Positions 1 to 10,768 of a DNA stretch of 64,000 bases are shown here, one piece after another (the stretch's first letter is position 1; each line of letters starts with the position of its first letter). Below the pieces are notes generated by a model that was not told the DNA's origin, made no database searches, and was given only the letters and a program-made list of their open reading frames with translations. The DNA comes from Coix lacryma-jobi var. lacryma-jobi (Eukaryota; Streptophyta; Magnoliopsida; Poales; Poaceae). The DNA lies in assembly GCA_009763385.1 (NCBI GenBank), contig VDCT01000041.1:186001-250000 (forward strand), written 5' to 3'. Made by a program: the position numbers and the translations under genes.

Positions 1-1052
1 GATCCTAAAGTTGGTGACCAGGACAACTTGAGAGATGATGCTGCCAAGGTCCTCGTCCGCTTTGCTCTGCCAGATGGACGGTTTAGTATCTCTCACTTTC
101 TGTGGCAGAAAATCTCCGATGTTTACAATGATCCTCACAAGGCTTGCCATATGCTCCATATCTTATGCATATCATTGAGCATGTGGTTGGCGCCACCTTC
201 GAGTATGATCGCACCATGAAGGAGTACAGTGTTCGTAAGTTCACCTCGGCTCCTTCCAAGGACAAAGAAAAAGTTGATGAAGGTGGTGAGGTCCCAGCAG
301 ATGCAGCAGCGCCTGGCGAGGCTCAGCCGGGTGGAGATGTTCCCCATGCTACCGCTCCTCCTCCGCGTCGTGAGAGGCGTAGGGGTGGCGGTCTTCGCTC
401 CGCCCTTGGAAAGATCTTTGAGTGGATGTGCTATCGGCCCGATCGTGACGAGCGACATCAGCAGGAGGTGCGTCAGCATCTCGGTCTTCCTCCGCGCTCT
501 CCGGTCCGACCCCATCCAGATCCGTTTGCTGAGTACGATGCTCAGGCCCGGAGTGGTGATGATGATGATGATGATGGTGGTGGTGGGCAGCCCCAGCAGC
601 AGGCTCAGCAGCAGCCCCAGCAGCAGGCTCAGTAGCAGCCCCAGTTTCCAGGTGGTGGTGAGGCGGGTTTGTACAGCTCCATGCTGTATCCGCCCCATCA
701 GTTCTATCCTCCGCCACCACCTCAGTACCAGCCTCATTCCTTCTTCCCTGACAATGGTATGGGCATGTCCTTTGCTGGCGGGTCCACATCGTATCAAGGA
801 GGGGGTGGAGGCTCGTACATGGGCTTTGCTGGCCCCGACGCCGATCCAGCTGGGAGTGGTGGTCCTCGCGACTCTACACCACCACCTGATTCTTCGGCTC
901 CTTCATCCTTCCCTGGTGGTGACGTTGGAGAGAGTGCCTATTCCTCTCTCTTCGGGGGCTCTATCATGATGGATCTTCTAGCAGTTATTATTGATTCTTT
1001 GCTTATCTTGGCCTACCTGCTTTGGTACTTGATGCCAAAGGGGGAGTGTTAG
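1..1052 (+). pseudogene. extra ORF downstream of pol in element A, frameshifted and with one stop
   Basis: No start is visible because the window begins inside the frame. Frame 1 is open at the left (LPDGRFSISHFLWQKISDVY). One base is lost near 137-144 and the same protein continues in frame 3 (LPYAPYLMHIIEHVVGATFE). A single TAG at 633-635 sits in a Gln-rich run and looks like CAG to TAG. Visible parts are a globular region, an Arg-rich patch, an Asp run, a Gln/Pro-rich and then Gly/Tyr/Pro-rich low-complexity region, and a strongly hydrophobic segment of about 22 residues just before the final MPKGEC. The position, after pol and before the 3' LTR, is where SIRE-type elements carry an env-like or other extra ORF. 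Function is unknown. The hydrophobic tail may only be translated polypurine-proximal DNA. Confidence 0.6.
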
Positions 1053-1559
1053 GCTTATCTTGTTGTAATAGCTGTAAGAAAGGGTAATCTTTGAGACTAA
1101 GTATGGTATGCTACATTTTATTTGTGATATGCTGAGGATGTAAACCTTTTATGCTTATTGTTATATTCATGCTTGGTTCATCCTCGTTATTGATGCTCTT
1201 GTCTTGGTGATTGTTGTTTTCGATATGGCTATGTGATTTGAGTTCTTTTCTTTCTTCAATAGCCATTCGCTTTTCTTATTACATTGTTATGTGTATCACC
1301 ATGTCATACCGTTTATGCATCACAAATTGATATATTTGATATTGTCACACACTTAGGCACCCCACGGATTGCAAAATTTAGGGGGAGCTCTTGTTCTTGT
1401 GTATGCAACCTTGCTTTCTAATCAAGGTTTGAAATTAATATCCAAAGCATACACTAAGGGGGAGCTTCAACTAAATTTTGGAATTCAAAAGCTTCAATTC
1501 TTTCTATCCCTAATTGTAAGCCTAAGTTGGTTGTCATCAATTACCAAAAAGGGGGAGTT
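1053..1559 (+). other. non-coding stretch with repeated polypurine tracts
   Basis: I see no gene here. GGGGGAG tracts recur near 1041, 1381, 1459 and 1551. The last one directly abuts the LTR start at 1560 and is the likely primer site for plus-strand DNA synthesis. Confidence 0.65.
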
Positions 1560-1898
1560 TGAAAGTGCATTCGCCCCCAATGTGGGTTTTGGCTAATTAA
1601 TGACAATCAACTAGGGACTAACCAGTTTATAAAAGCATGTATGCAGGTGTTAGTCCTTTGAAAGATTTGAAACGTTGAAATCTCGTGAACAAAGCACGTA
1701 GGATATTTTTGGACATAAAGATGCCTAGCTCAAGTGGTAGTTTAAAATTTCAATTTAAACTTGAGTTATAGGTAAGCCGGACTATGAAGAGGGTCACAAA
1801 GTAAGTTGGCTAGATGTGGAGAAGTGCTCAAATCGACTAACCTTAGTTCGCTTGAGAGACACCGCACAATCACGAACACGTAGAGGGTAAATTCTTTT

Positions 1899-2687
1899 GG
1901 TCGGTGGTACCGACCATGGGTGGTCGGTGGTACCGACCACAGCTTCTCTGCGCAGCGCTCAAACACCTCTCTGTGTTGGTCAAAAAATGACCTGGCGGTA
2001 GTACCGCCATAACCTCGGTACTACCGCCCGCGGTGGTACCGACGCAAGGTCGGTAGTAACCTGGTTTGCAACCCTCTTTGGATAGAGTTGTTTTTGACTT
2101 GGCGGTGGTACCGCCATTACCTCGGTACCACCGCCTCGGAGGTACCGACCCATGGCCGGTAGTTTCCAATTTTGCGAGGCTCTCTGTTCGCGCTGTTTTT
2201 GGCCTGGCGGTAGTACCGCATTACTTCGGTAGTACCGCCGCCGGTGCTACCGACGCAAGGCCGGTGGTAACCAAGTTTGCAGAGCTCCCTGTGTAGAATT
2301 GAAAAAGGCCTGGCGGTGGTACCGCCATCAACCTCTCGGTACCACCGGACGGAGGTACCCTTGGACGGAGGTCGTGGTCACTTGGCTTTGCGGGCTCTCT
2401 GGACTGACTAGCTTTTGACTTGGCGGTGGTACCGCCATTACCTCGGTACCACCGACCTCGGAGGAACCGACCCTCGGGCGGTAGTTTCCGAGGGACCGAG
2501 TCCCTAACTGAGTTGCTCTCTGTTCGAGCTTGTTTTGGCCTGGCGGTGGTACCGCCATTGCCTCGGTACCACCGGCCTCGGTGGTTCCGACCTTGGCCCG
2601 GTGCTTGTCAGTTTGACCAGATCTGGTGTATGCGACCGTTGTGTCATGGTCGGTGGTACCGACCATGGCTGGTCGGTGGTACCGACC
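1899..2687. repeat. tandem array of ~108-bp units with palindromic GGTACC cores
   Basis: TGGCGGTRGTACCGCCA or a close variant starts at 1993, 2100, 2205, 2311, 2421 and 2541, giving spacings of 107, 105, 106, 110 and 120 bp. The array is bracketed by two pairs of a related palindrome, GGTCGGTGGTACCGACC, at 1899 and 1922 on the left and 2648 and 2671 on the right. It lies directly upstream of the LTR TATA box, so an enhancer role is plausible but inferred. Confidence 0.9.
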
Positions 2688-2706
2688 AGCCTCGGGACTG
2701 AGGGAG

Positions 2707-2713
2707 TATAAAT
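2707..2713 (+). promoter_or_regulatory. TATA box of the element A LTR
   Basis: TATAAAT lies about 20 bp after the palindromic array and before a C/T-rich leader, the expected U3/R position. Confidence 0.6.
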
Positions 2714-3591
2714 GCCTCCCCTCTTCACTTTTCACGGTGACGGACTTAGAAGATACATTTATTGCTGACCTAACTCTAGACAAACTCTCTCCAAGCATTG
2801 ACTCACCCATCTCTCTCCCCTTTGCTCCTAGATTCATTCCCTTGCAAGATTTGAGCTAGGGAAGTGAGATTCGAGAGTGGGAAGCATCAATCTTCGACTT
2901 GAGCACTTGGTTTCCATCTTGCCGGCTTGTTTTGTGTCTTTTACTCTTGAGCTCTTTGAGCTCTAGCCGGTTAGGTGTTCTTCGTGGTAGCCCGTATTGA
3001 TTTACTTGTGAGGGCTCCCCGAAGCGTTTGTATTACCCTGAGATTTCTAGTAGAGATACTCTCGTAGCCTTTGTGGTTGCTTGAGTGAGGCGAGGAGGTG
3101 AAATAGACTCCGACCTTTGTGGTCACCTCAACAACGAGGAAGTAGGCACTCCTTAGTGGATTGGCCGAACCTCGGGATAAATCTTGTGTCCCGTGTGCTT
3201 GTTGTTGTTGTCCCTATTTTTCTACTTTCTCTTGTTATTGTGTTCTTCGTGTTCTTCCTATCCCTATCTTGCTCTTAGGTTGGGAAGGCTCGATCTACAT
3301 CAAGGGGAGCAACCAAGGTTTCATGAGAGTAGTTTTACCATAATTATTCTTCGGAAAGTTGGCTAGAAACTTGTTTTATCTTCATATCTTATTTTCATCG
3401 GATTTGTAGTTTCTTTTAGGATCCCGGTTGTGCCGTTTGTTTGTGTTGGTAGTACCGGTGTTTCACACCCGGTAGTACCTACCCAAACAAACCGGCCTCT
3501 CCGTTGCTATCTAACTACATCTTATAGTTTGTGAAGTTTCAGATAGTCAAAATCACCTATTCACCCCCTCTAGGCTGATTCGGTCCTTTCA

Positions 3592-3623
3592 CCTTTAATT
3601 TTGATAGATAACCAGTGTCAACA
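3592..3623 (-). mobile_element. terminal tip of a non-coding LTR element, cut by element A
   Basis: Read on the minus strand this begins TGTTGACACTGGTTATCTAT and matches the first ~28 bases of the LTRs at 37644 and 43732. It stops where element A's LTR starts. The C1 gag resumes on its other side, so the order of insertion was C1 first, then this element, then element A. Confidence 0.75.
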
Positions 3624-6029
3624 TGTAACGCTCAACTACAAAGCACCGCCACGGAGTCATAGCCCACAAAGCAGGCTCCTGTCGGGCACGTCCCCTTGCG
3701 GCCTAGGACCTTGAGGCATTGGACCTCTAGGCCTAGCAGCTCTCCTTTGAGCATTCGGCACATGTACATCATGGAGGATGGTACATGTCCGCATTGTTCA
3801 TCTCCCTTGCACGGCGCTCCTCTCTCTTGCGCCGAAAGCAAAACTCCCTCAAGTGTCCATCTCTCCACAGTGCTCACAGTGGTACCTCACCGCTCTCATA
3901 GGGGGTTGTTGGTACTCACGGTAGTGGGTGTGGATGAGTTGGCCTTTTTGTGGCATGAGCTCCTCTTGGATAGGTGGCATTGTGTCTAGCTTGTTTCTTA
4001 GGTGGTTGGGTTTAGGAGACCAAACTTGTTTCTTTGGTGGAGCTCTCGTAGGTTCCTCATACCTCCATCTTTGGTGTTAGGCTTAAGAGGCTCTTTGGTG
4101 GTATCTTGGTAAGTTTGGGAGTAGTGGTGGAGTTGGGCTTCTCACTCGGGTTAAACCACTAGACTCTCCAATCTTGCAAAAGAAGCAGCACTCTCCATCC
4201 CCTGAGCAAAGCCTATACCTGGACCGTCCAGCAGCATGCTTGAATTGGGCAATCATCATCCCAAGCTGCGGCTCACCAACAAGACACCCATGACAAGTGG
4301 TCCGAAGGTATGTGTTTTTTTCCTCCTCGGTTTGCATCTTGTCATGCTTCACGTTCGCAATCTCCATCCCAAACCTCACACAAGCACACCTAGACACACA
4401 AGTGCTACCCGAGCTGGCCTTCTCAAGAGACACAATCTTGGCATTCTTCTCTGCCAACTCGGATTGCAAGCCTGCGCAAGACTTGCACACACCAAGCACG
4501 GAGGATCTAGCTCTAAGTTCATTCACCTCTCCAACCAAAGCAACATACTTCCCCCTCAAAGTGAGAAGGTCTGTCATGTGCTTGGAGCACATCTCATACT
4601 CATCCTCCTCAAACACGACGATGGTGGACTTGACAGACTCAAGCTCTTTCACTACGTCCTCTCACTTCCTCCTAAACTCCTTTCTCTCCCTAGCGGCAAG
4701 CCTAAGCGGTTTATCTTGACTAAGGAGAGCAGCAGTAAGCTTGTCAACCTCAGCAGAGAGTTCGTCGGGAGTTTGAGATACCTGGGAGGTGTCGTCGTTG
4801 TCGTCGTCGTTCCAAGGGATCTCCTCCAGCTCGCCGTTGACTTCATCGCCGAGGGCCATGGTGCAGAAGCCCTCATTGTCGGCGAAGAAGCAAAGACCGT
4901 TCAGCTTGTCCTCGATCTTCTTCTTCTTCTCAGACTCGTCATCGCTTGATGCAGCGGAGTCGTCATCCGAGTCATCGACGTCACTGAGCGTGGCGAAGAA
5001 AGCACGCTGTTCAGCCTGGGCCTTCTCCAAATACTTCTCCTTGATGTACTCCTTGTTGAAGCCGCCCCTCCGCTTGTGCTTGGCGGGGACGTACTTCTCC
5101 TTGCGCTTGCCGGAGTCATACTTGTGGTCGTGATCCGCCTTGCCGAAGACTTGCTTGTTCTTCTTCAGGCAATTGGCGATGAAGTGGTCCGAGCCTCCAC
5201 ACTCGTAGCAGCCACCACGACCTCCTCCGTGGCGATGGTTCATGCGGTTGTTGTGGAACCGCGAGAACCGGTTGGCAAGCAGGGCCAACTCGTCGTCTGC
5301 CATGAACTCCAGCTGCTCCTCTGTGACAAAAAGAAGAGATGACAAAGCAAAGCCTCCAGAGGTGTTAGCAGAAGAGCCAGAAACCAAAGCCATCGACGGG
5401 CCAGAAGGATTTTCATAAGAAGCCCTCACCATGGCGTCAATCTCATTGGACTTGAGCTTACTAAAGAGCTCGTCGCACGTGAGAGTCTCATAGTGAGGCG
5501 ATTCGATGATCGCCTGAACCTTAGTGTCCCACACCGACCGATCGAGAGTGTGTAAAAGCTTGAGAGCCCTCTCATGATCGTCAAAAGGCAGCAGCTCCTT
5601 GTTAGCTCTCATCCTGTTGACAATCACCTGACAGCGAGCGAATAAACCTTCTATGCTCTCGCTAGGCATGAGTCGAAAGTTCTCATACTCCCGCTTGTGC
5701 GACTCGTAGAGACGGGATTTGACTTGAGTGGTTCCCTCATGGAAACGCATGAGGGTCACCCAAATCTCCCGAGCCATGGGGAGGTGAGAAACGCGATCAA
5801 ACTCGGACATGCTCAAACATGAGAAAAGAGCATTACAGGCTCGGATATTGGCATCGTGCTTGTCGATCTGCAGCTCAGTCACACGAGCTGCCAACACCAC
5901 GTAATCAACCTTGTTGCAAATCTCCCGGACAGAAGCACCCATACTCTGAAGATAGGCCGACATGCGTATCTTCTAATACGCATAGTTCGTCCCATCGAAA
6001 AACGGCGGTTTGCCTACGCCGTGATCCAT
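3624..6029 (-). pseudogene. copia gag, C1, decayed and 3'-truncated
   Basis: Gag forms the virus-like particle and binds the element RNA. The start codon is at 6029-6027 (MDHGVGKPPFFDGTNYAY), followed at once by a TAG at 5975-5973 where the C2 relative has Trp. The main open part (5963-4662) holds the gag core with FDDHERALKLLHTLDRSVWD, a CCHC zinc knuckle (CYECGGSDHFIANC, about 5168-5212), a basic stretch, and an acidic Ser/Asp tract. A stop at 4661-4659 and later frameshifts break the C-terminal coiled-coil part, which is recognisable down to about 3640. It parallels C2 gag throughout. Confidence 0.85.
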
Positions 6030-6079
6030 GTCGCCTTCTGTGGATCTGGAACCGGCTAAGGTAGAAGATCCTTAACCTT

Positions 6080-6091
6080 GCTCCGTTACCA
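6080..6091 (-). other. primer-binding site of C1
   Basis: The minus strand reads TGGTAACGGAGC just inside the LTR, close to the TGGTATCAGAGC type that pairs with the 3' end of initiator tRNA-Met in copia elements. It is a primer site, not a tRNA gene. Confidence 0.75.
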
Positions 6092-6360
6092 ATTGAAGGA
6101 CCGAAAGTGCTATCAAAAGGTGACCAGAGGGGGGTGAATGGGAGCTTTAAATTTCTTTTCAGAAACTTTTATCCACTGTCCCGAGAATCATCCCCAAGAG
6201 AAAACCTAGAGCTTGTCAGTATCCATGACCCTAGATGTAGGGTGGATGCTTCCTAGAAGCACAGCGAGACACTACACAAGTCTAGAAACCTACCGCTAAA
6301 GTCCCAAAACAAATCCAAAGTCGGACGAGCAAACAGCGAACAAAACAGTGCAAAACCTGG

Positions 6361-6625
6361 AGCATCGGACGCTGGCCCGCGTCCGATGTCCAGGCACCGG
6401 ACGCGTCCGATGCAAAATGCACTGTTCTAGAACCTCACTGCATGGTCATCGGACGCTGCAACAGTGAACCCTCAGCGTCTGATGCTTAGATCCTGGATGA
6501 GTCCGATGGTCAACGGAGCATCTGATGGTCAGCGTCCGATGCTCCTTCAAAAATGTTGTTCTGTGACATGTGGCACCTGAGCGTCCGATGTGACGAACTC
6601 AACGTCCGATGCCCCCGTGTCCAAC
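6361..6625. repeat. cluster of CATCGGACGC / GCGTCCGATG inverted motifs
   Basis: The 10-mer and its reverse complement recur about a dozen times, exactly or with one change, in either orientation. Some pairs are head to head as GGACGCGTCCGATG. A related motif fills the LTR of C3 (46600-47430). Confidence 0.85.
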
Positions 6626-7212
6626 GTCCGATGCCCTCGAAACTACACAGTTCTTCCGTGGATTCAACCCAATCTCCTCTGAATCAAAAGCTCTAAGGCA
6701 TAGACTTGGTATGAGGAGTCCCAAGGAGGTTAGTGAGCTACCCCTAAGAGATCATGGCTCGAACCTAAATCCAAATCGGTGAATCGGAAGAATTCGGGGC
6801 AAGGGAGGCAAAAACCGATTCGAAATAAAAATCGATCGATCTACTAGCTCGTGAGGTTATTGGAAAATTCCTTCGGTAGAAAGATGCGCCTCATGATCTA
6901 GAACAACTCAGTTCAAACGGAATTGAAAATCGTTCCTCGGAGAAAGAGAACGAAGCAAATCACCGAGAGAACGAAAAGCAAAATGTGAAGAACACAGCTC
7001 AAAACGCGAATCGATCTCTATTTCCAGCCTAAACTTCTCCACATGAGGAGACAACGAGATTATGGTCTCGTTTCCTCAAAAAGCAAATACACAGAGGTAT
7101 AATTCACCGTCTCTACGGATCTCAGTAGCTACAGCAAGGATGTGGGAGAGCAGGAAAACCTAGAATGAAAATAGCAATGGCTGAGATAGTCTGGAGAGAG
7201 GGGTTGCCTCTC

Positions 7213-7220
7213 CTTATATA
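7213..7220 (-). promoter_or_regulatory. TATA box of the C1 LTR
   Basis: The minus strand reads GGCTATATAAGGAG. The same context (GGCTATATAAGGAG) occurs at 10760 in the isolated LTR, and GCTATAAATAAGA at 10168, which supports a core promoter. Confidence 0.6.
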
Positions 7221-7415
7221 GCCTAATACAATTATTCCCCTTTTTACCCCTACTACTAATGAGCGAGCAGGCTAACCCTAAGGGTATTCCTGACCAACTC
7301 GAAGTTGATGGTGATCTGATGGCCACGCCCGCACAACGGGTAGCTTCGCCTCGACGCGACCTCACCGATTGCCGCCACGTGCCGCCACCGCTTTGCTCGT
7401 CCTTTTCACGGACCT

Positions 7416-7680
7416 TCCCCCGGTTTTAAGGCTGAAACCGGGAAACCTGGGCCATCCCCCGGTTTTGAGGCTGAAACCGGGAAACCTGTCGTCCGTCGCC
7501 TGAGTTTTGTGGCCCAAACTCAGAAACCTGCTAGCACCCAGGTTTTGAGGCCCAAACCTGGAAACCGTCCTCTGCCCGAGTTTTGTGGCCCAAACTCAGA
7601 AACCGGCCGCACCCAGGTTTTGAGGCCCAAACCTGGAAACTGTCCACTTGGTGGTTTTTCTGTGGCTCAACCACCAAACC
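7416..7680. repeat. array of seven ~37-42-bp hairpin repeats in LTR U3
   Basis: Each unit is a short inverted repeat around a GAGGC- or TGGCC-type loop and is followed by a GAAACC-like spacer. Stems seen include CCCGGTTT/AAACCGGG, CTGAGTTT/AAACTCAG, CCAGGTTT/AAACCTGG and GGTGGTTT/CAACCACC. The two arms change together between units. Counterparts are at 9733, 16118 and 62560. Confidence 0.9.
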
Positions 7681-7984
7681 GAGCCGTAGAGGGGATGCAC
7701 CGCCCGTGCTCCCCGTCCACACGCAAGTCTTCACTTGTCGTTGTCCCAGGCTGTCAGCCACCACGGCCGATCCTTAGGCAACCGGTCCGTCAGTCCATGC
7801 CTCACGTTCGCCCTTCACCGCTCTGGGTCCATCGGCACGACACGTCTCTACTTGACCTTCACCTTGCCTTTGATCACTGTATCCATGCTCAACACCTGCA
7901 CAACACAAGCCAAAGAACATGCACATCATCCCAGTTGACAATCACTCATCATCTCAAGATCTGGCATACACCCATGTATCCGCA

Positions 7985-9262
7985 AAGATGATCTATCGTT
8001 CCCCGACAACGGCGCCAGAAATGCTTGTTGGTATAAATTAACGCACACTCTACTTTATCCGCAAGTGCACAGATAAAATCTACTGATGTAGCACTTAACC
8101 AGAGTAACCCAATTTTAATATCAAACCCAAAGCTTAAAGTCTAACCCCTGAGTAGCTAACAAGGACGGAGAATCTAGAAGCATAAAGGGGATCACTAAGG
8201 TTGTCTAATTCCAATTCAAGAGTGATATGTTATATTATTCTTAGTGGGGAAGTTGACATAAAAGGTCACAAACAGAGTATGTGTCTTTTATGCAAATGTA
8301 TAATCCTACCGAGCCAACACACGGGTAAGTGGACTATAGAAGAATCAACAAGGCTATAAGAGTCACCCTTGCGAACAACCACTACTACCTGCATTATAGG
8401 AGGCAATTATGAGCTATCAAGTCTAAGCACCAAGCTTACACTATCCAACTACTCTAACTCTAGCGCGACTAGAATTAAAGTACTCAAAAGAGAGTCATAA
8501 ACCTTAAGAATAATAAGAACAATGGCTCAAACTTAAATATAGTCATTGATTACCGAAACAATCGCTGAAGCAAGTTGACGAAGAACTTGAATCTGTAGGT
8601 ACAAGATGAAGAAGTTGATCCGACAGGCCGGAGCTCCTTCTTGATCTCTTCCTCTCTCTCTCTCTTCTAATTCTAGTATAAGACTAGGTTCTAAACCTAA
8701 ACTAGAGGAGTATCTAGTCTTCTACTTGAAAGCTGGCTCTTGAAGTCTCTTCTAGGGTTTCTGAATGAGGCGTAGACTTTTCTGAAGAGGAACCTTGTTC
8801 TTCCCTGGGGCCTGGGGGCCTGTATATATAGCCCTGAGGGATCAACCGCAGCCGTTAGATCAAACCGACTTCACGTAGGGCTGAGATGGATCCTCAAAGG
8901 CGATAGAGGAAGGTTCTAGAAGAGGGAGACCGGCGGCTCCCTGGGCCAACCGACCAGTGGGGCCCACCGACCGGTCGGTCCCACCTAGAGGTGGCCTGGG
9001 GTGCCCCACCTCGTGGAGTCTTCAGGTGTTCTCTAGAGTCTCCTAGAGTATTCCTGACTTGGCCGTTGTGTTATCTCCCGTCGGTTTCCTTCTAGGGGAA
9101 GCAATTGAGGGTTGTTTTCCTGTTTAATCCCTGCAGATTCGCAATTCACCAAAACTCATGGAATTCATTAGTTTTAAAACCCCATACTAAGGTGGAATTC
9201 ATGTATTTATCCATTTCCATGTTTAATTGACCTTTAATAATAAGAGTAAATTAATGTCAATA
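7985..9262 (-). mobile_element. LTR and primer site of a second non-coding LTR element, truncated
   Basis: The LTR is 8026-9262 (1237 bp). On the minus strand it starts TATTGACATTAATTT and ends TATACCAACA. It is followed by a primer site and only about 15 bases of internal sequence before the C1 LTR begins, so C1 inserted right after the primer site. Much of the LTR is alignable by eye with the LTR at 37644 in reverse, including the CCTGTTTA / TAAACAGG block and a GGGCTATATATA promoter. The rest of this copy is not in the window. Confidence 0.8.
8000..8017 (-). other. primer-binding site complementary to tRNA-Asp
   Basis: The minus strand reads TGGCGCCGTTGTCGGGGA. It is nearly the complement of the 3' end of plant tRNA-Asp plus CCA. 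It lies 8 bp inside the LTR, as expected for reverse-transcription priming. Confidence 0.85.
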
Positions 9263-9299
9263 GTGGCCACCTTTTTACGGATGATCTTGTCGTGAATCT
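9263..9299 (-). pseudogene. sliver of gypsy gag
   Basis: These 37 bases are open on the minus strand as IHDKIIRKKVAT, compatible with the downstream part of a RIRE2-like gag. The sliver is trapped between two LTRs. It probably belongs to the same gag as 11822-12446, with roughly 100 codons lost between. Confidence 0.35.
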
Positions 9300-9732
9300 T
9301 GCGAACACAAGGTTGATATGTGCCCTTGTGGTTCCCTTCCTGAGTGATGAGTGATCGGTCAACGGGCAACATGTCTCTTGGCTGTGTTGATGTGCAGGTG
9401 TGGAGCTCGGAGACAGTGGTCGAAGGTGAGGTGAAGGTCAAGTAGAGACGTGCTGTGCCGACGGACCGGGAGTGGTGAAGGGCGGACGTGAGGCTTGGAC
9501 CGACGGACTGGGAGACCTGAGGACCAGTTGTGGTAGCTGGCATGTGGCATTTGCAAGCAAGAGCACATGGGGATGTGCGGTGCATCGGCCGAGTCGGGAG
9601 GAAGGTGATGGCGTCGTGACACTTAGCGGGAGGCCGAGATGGAAGGCGAATGCACTATGCTCGACGTGGAGGCTGGACATGCTCCGGCATTGGTGTCGAA
9701 ACTCAAGGTGTGCGAACCACATCCCGTCTACG

Positions 9733-9915
9733 ACACGGGTTTGGTAGTTGAGCCTCGAAAAACTACCCTCGACGATTTCCGAGTTTGGGCCTCAAAACTC
9801 GGCGAGGACGGTTTCCAGGTTTGGGCCTCAAAACCTGGGCTCGCGGGTTTCTGAGTTTGGGCCGCAAAACTCAGCCGGAGGACAAGTTTCCTGGTTTCAG
9901 CCTCAAAACCGGGGG
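9733..9915. repeat. U3 hairpin array in the isolated LTR
   Basis: Five units are seen: GGTAGTT/AACTACC, CCGAGTTT/AAACTCGG, CCAGGTTT/AAACCTGG, CTGAGTTT/AAACTCAG and a degraded CCTGGTTT/AAACCGG, each with a GGCCTC- or GGCCGC-type loop. Confidence 0.85.
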
Positions 9916-10168
9916 GAGGTCCAAAAAGGACGGTCGACGCATGGCGGCATGGAGAGGCTGGCTCTGCGGCAGAGCTATCCACGAGGAAGGTGCGGCGGTC
10001 GATAGGACGGCACGTGGCGGCATCTAGAGGCTTGCGTCGAGGCGAAGCAAAGGATGAGGAAGGTGTGTGGCCGTCGGATCAAAACTCTTAGAGTTGGACC
10101 GGGATGCCCATAGGGTTGGCCGCTTCGCTCTTGTATCTAGGGGTAGAAGGGGACTATTGTACTTAGGC

Positions 10169-10176
10169 TATAAATA
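10169..10176 (+). promoter_or_regulatory. first TATA box of the duplicated LTR promoter
   Basis: TATAAATA follows AGGGGTAGAAGGGGA and precedes a C/T-rich leader. The whole context recurs about 590 bp downstream. Confidence 0.6.
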
Positions 10177-10761
10177 AGAGAGACGCCCCTCCTCTCATTC
10201 TATCCTTGCAGCAATTACTTCCTGAGCTTTCTCTCTCTAGCCCTCGCTTAGGTTCTAATCATACCTCGCTGCCTGTGATCCGCAGAGATGGCTAATCATA
10301 CCTTTATGTATTTGGATTTGGAGGAAATGAGACCGTAATCTCGTTGTCTCCTTGTGTGAAGGAGTTTCGGCTGGAAATTAAGATCAATTCGCGTTTTGAG
10401 TTGTGTTCTTCGCGTTTTGGTTTTTGCTTCTCGGAGATTTGCTTCGTTCTCCCTCTTCGACGAACGGTTTTTGATTCCACTTGAACTAAGTTGCTCTAGA
10501 TCGTGAGGTGCATCTTTTCACCGAAGGAATTCGCCTCTAATCTCACGAGCTAGTAGATCGCTCGGTTTTTGTGTTGGATCAGTTTTCCTCCCGTTTCCCC
10601 CAAACTTCTTTGATTCACCGATTTGGAGTTAGGCTCGAGCCATGATCTCCTAGGAGTAGCTCACTAACATCCTTGCGACAGTTTCCAGGTCTGGAACACC
10701 CTTAGGGCTAGCCTGCCCGCTCATTAGCTGTAGGGGTAGAAGGGGAATAATTGTATTAGGC

Positions 10762-10768
10762 TATATAA
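10762..10768 (+). promoter_or_regulatory. second TATA box of the duplicated LTR promoter
   Basis: TATATAA sits in the same AGGGGTAGAAGGGGAATA... context as the first and is followed by the same CCGCAGAGA(T/C)GGCTAATCATACC block. Confidence 0.6.

Larger units (their letters stand above)
1..3591 (+). mobile_element. 3' end of a Ty1/copia element, SIRE/Maximus-like (element A)
   Basis: The window opens inside this element. In order it holds a downstream extra ORF, a stretch with repeated purine-rich tracts, and one complete LTR with TGAAAG/CTTTCA ends. An extra ORF followed by several GGGGGAG tracts and a ~2-kb LTR suits the SIRE/Maximus branch of copia elements, so I read this as the 3' end of a plus-strand copy. 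Gag and pol lie outside the window, so lineage is inferred. The element ends inside the first bases of a non-coding LTR element (3592-3623), so it inserted into that one. The left target-site duplication cannot be seen. Confidence 0.75.
1560..3591 (+). repeat. 3' LTR of element A (2032 bp)
   Basis: It starts TGAAAGTGCATTCGCCCCC and ends GGTCCTTTCA, so the ends are a 6-bp inverted repeat (TGAAAG/CTTTCA). It contains a ~108-bp tandem array with palindromic GGTACC cores in the U3 part, a TATA box after the array, and a CACCCCCTCTAGG block near the end typical of this LTR group. Confidence 0.85.
3624..7984 (-). mobile_element. Ty1/copia element C1: gag, primer site and 5' LTR
   Basis: On the minus strand the order is LTR (7984 to 6094), primer-binding site and gag, which breaks off at 3624 where another element was inserted. 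Gag and LTR are clearly the same family as copia C2 at 15721-25913. Pol and the 3' LTR would lie left of the window. Confidence 0.85.
6094..7984 (-). repeat. 5' LTR of C1 (1891 bp)
   Basis: On the minus strand it starts TGCGGATACATGGG and ends CGGTCCTTCA, matching the LTRs at 9300, 15721, 25309 and 61119. It contains a U3 hairpin array (7416-7680), a TATA box near 7213-7220, and a cluster of GCGTCCGATG/CATCGGACGC motifs (6361-6625). Confidence 0.85.

Noticed and set aside
135..797. 220-aa antisense ORF and other long ORFs opposite element A
   Set aside because: These are shadows of the Gln/Asp-rich coding strand, with runs of Leu and Ile and no recognisable domain.
7416..7680. CRISPR-like array
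   Set aside because: Short repeats with regular spacing, but the units are themselves hairpins with changing stems, spacers are not unique, and the host is a plant.
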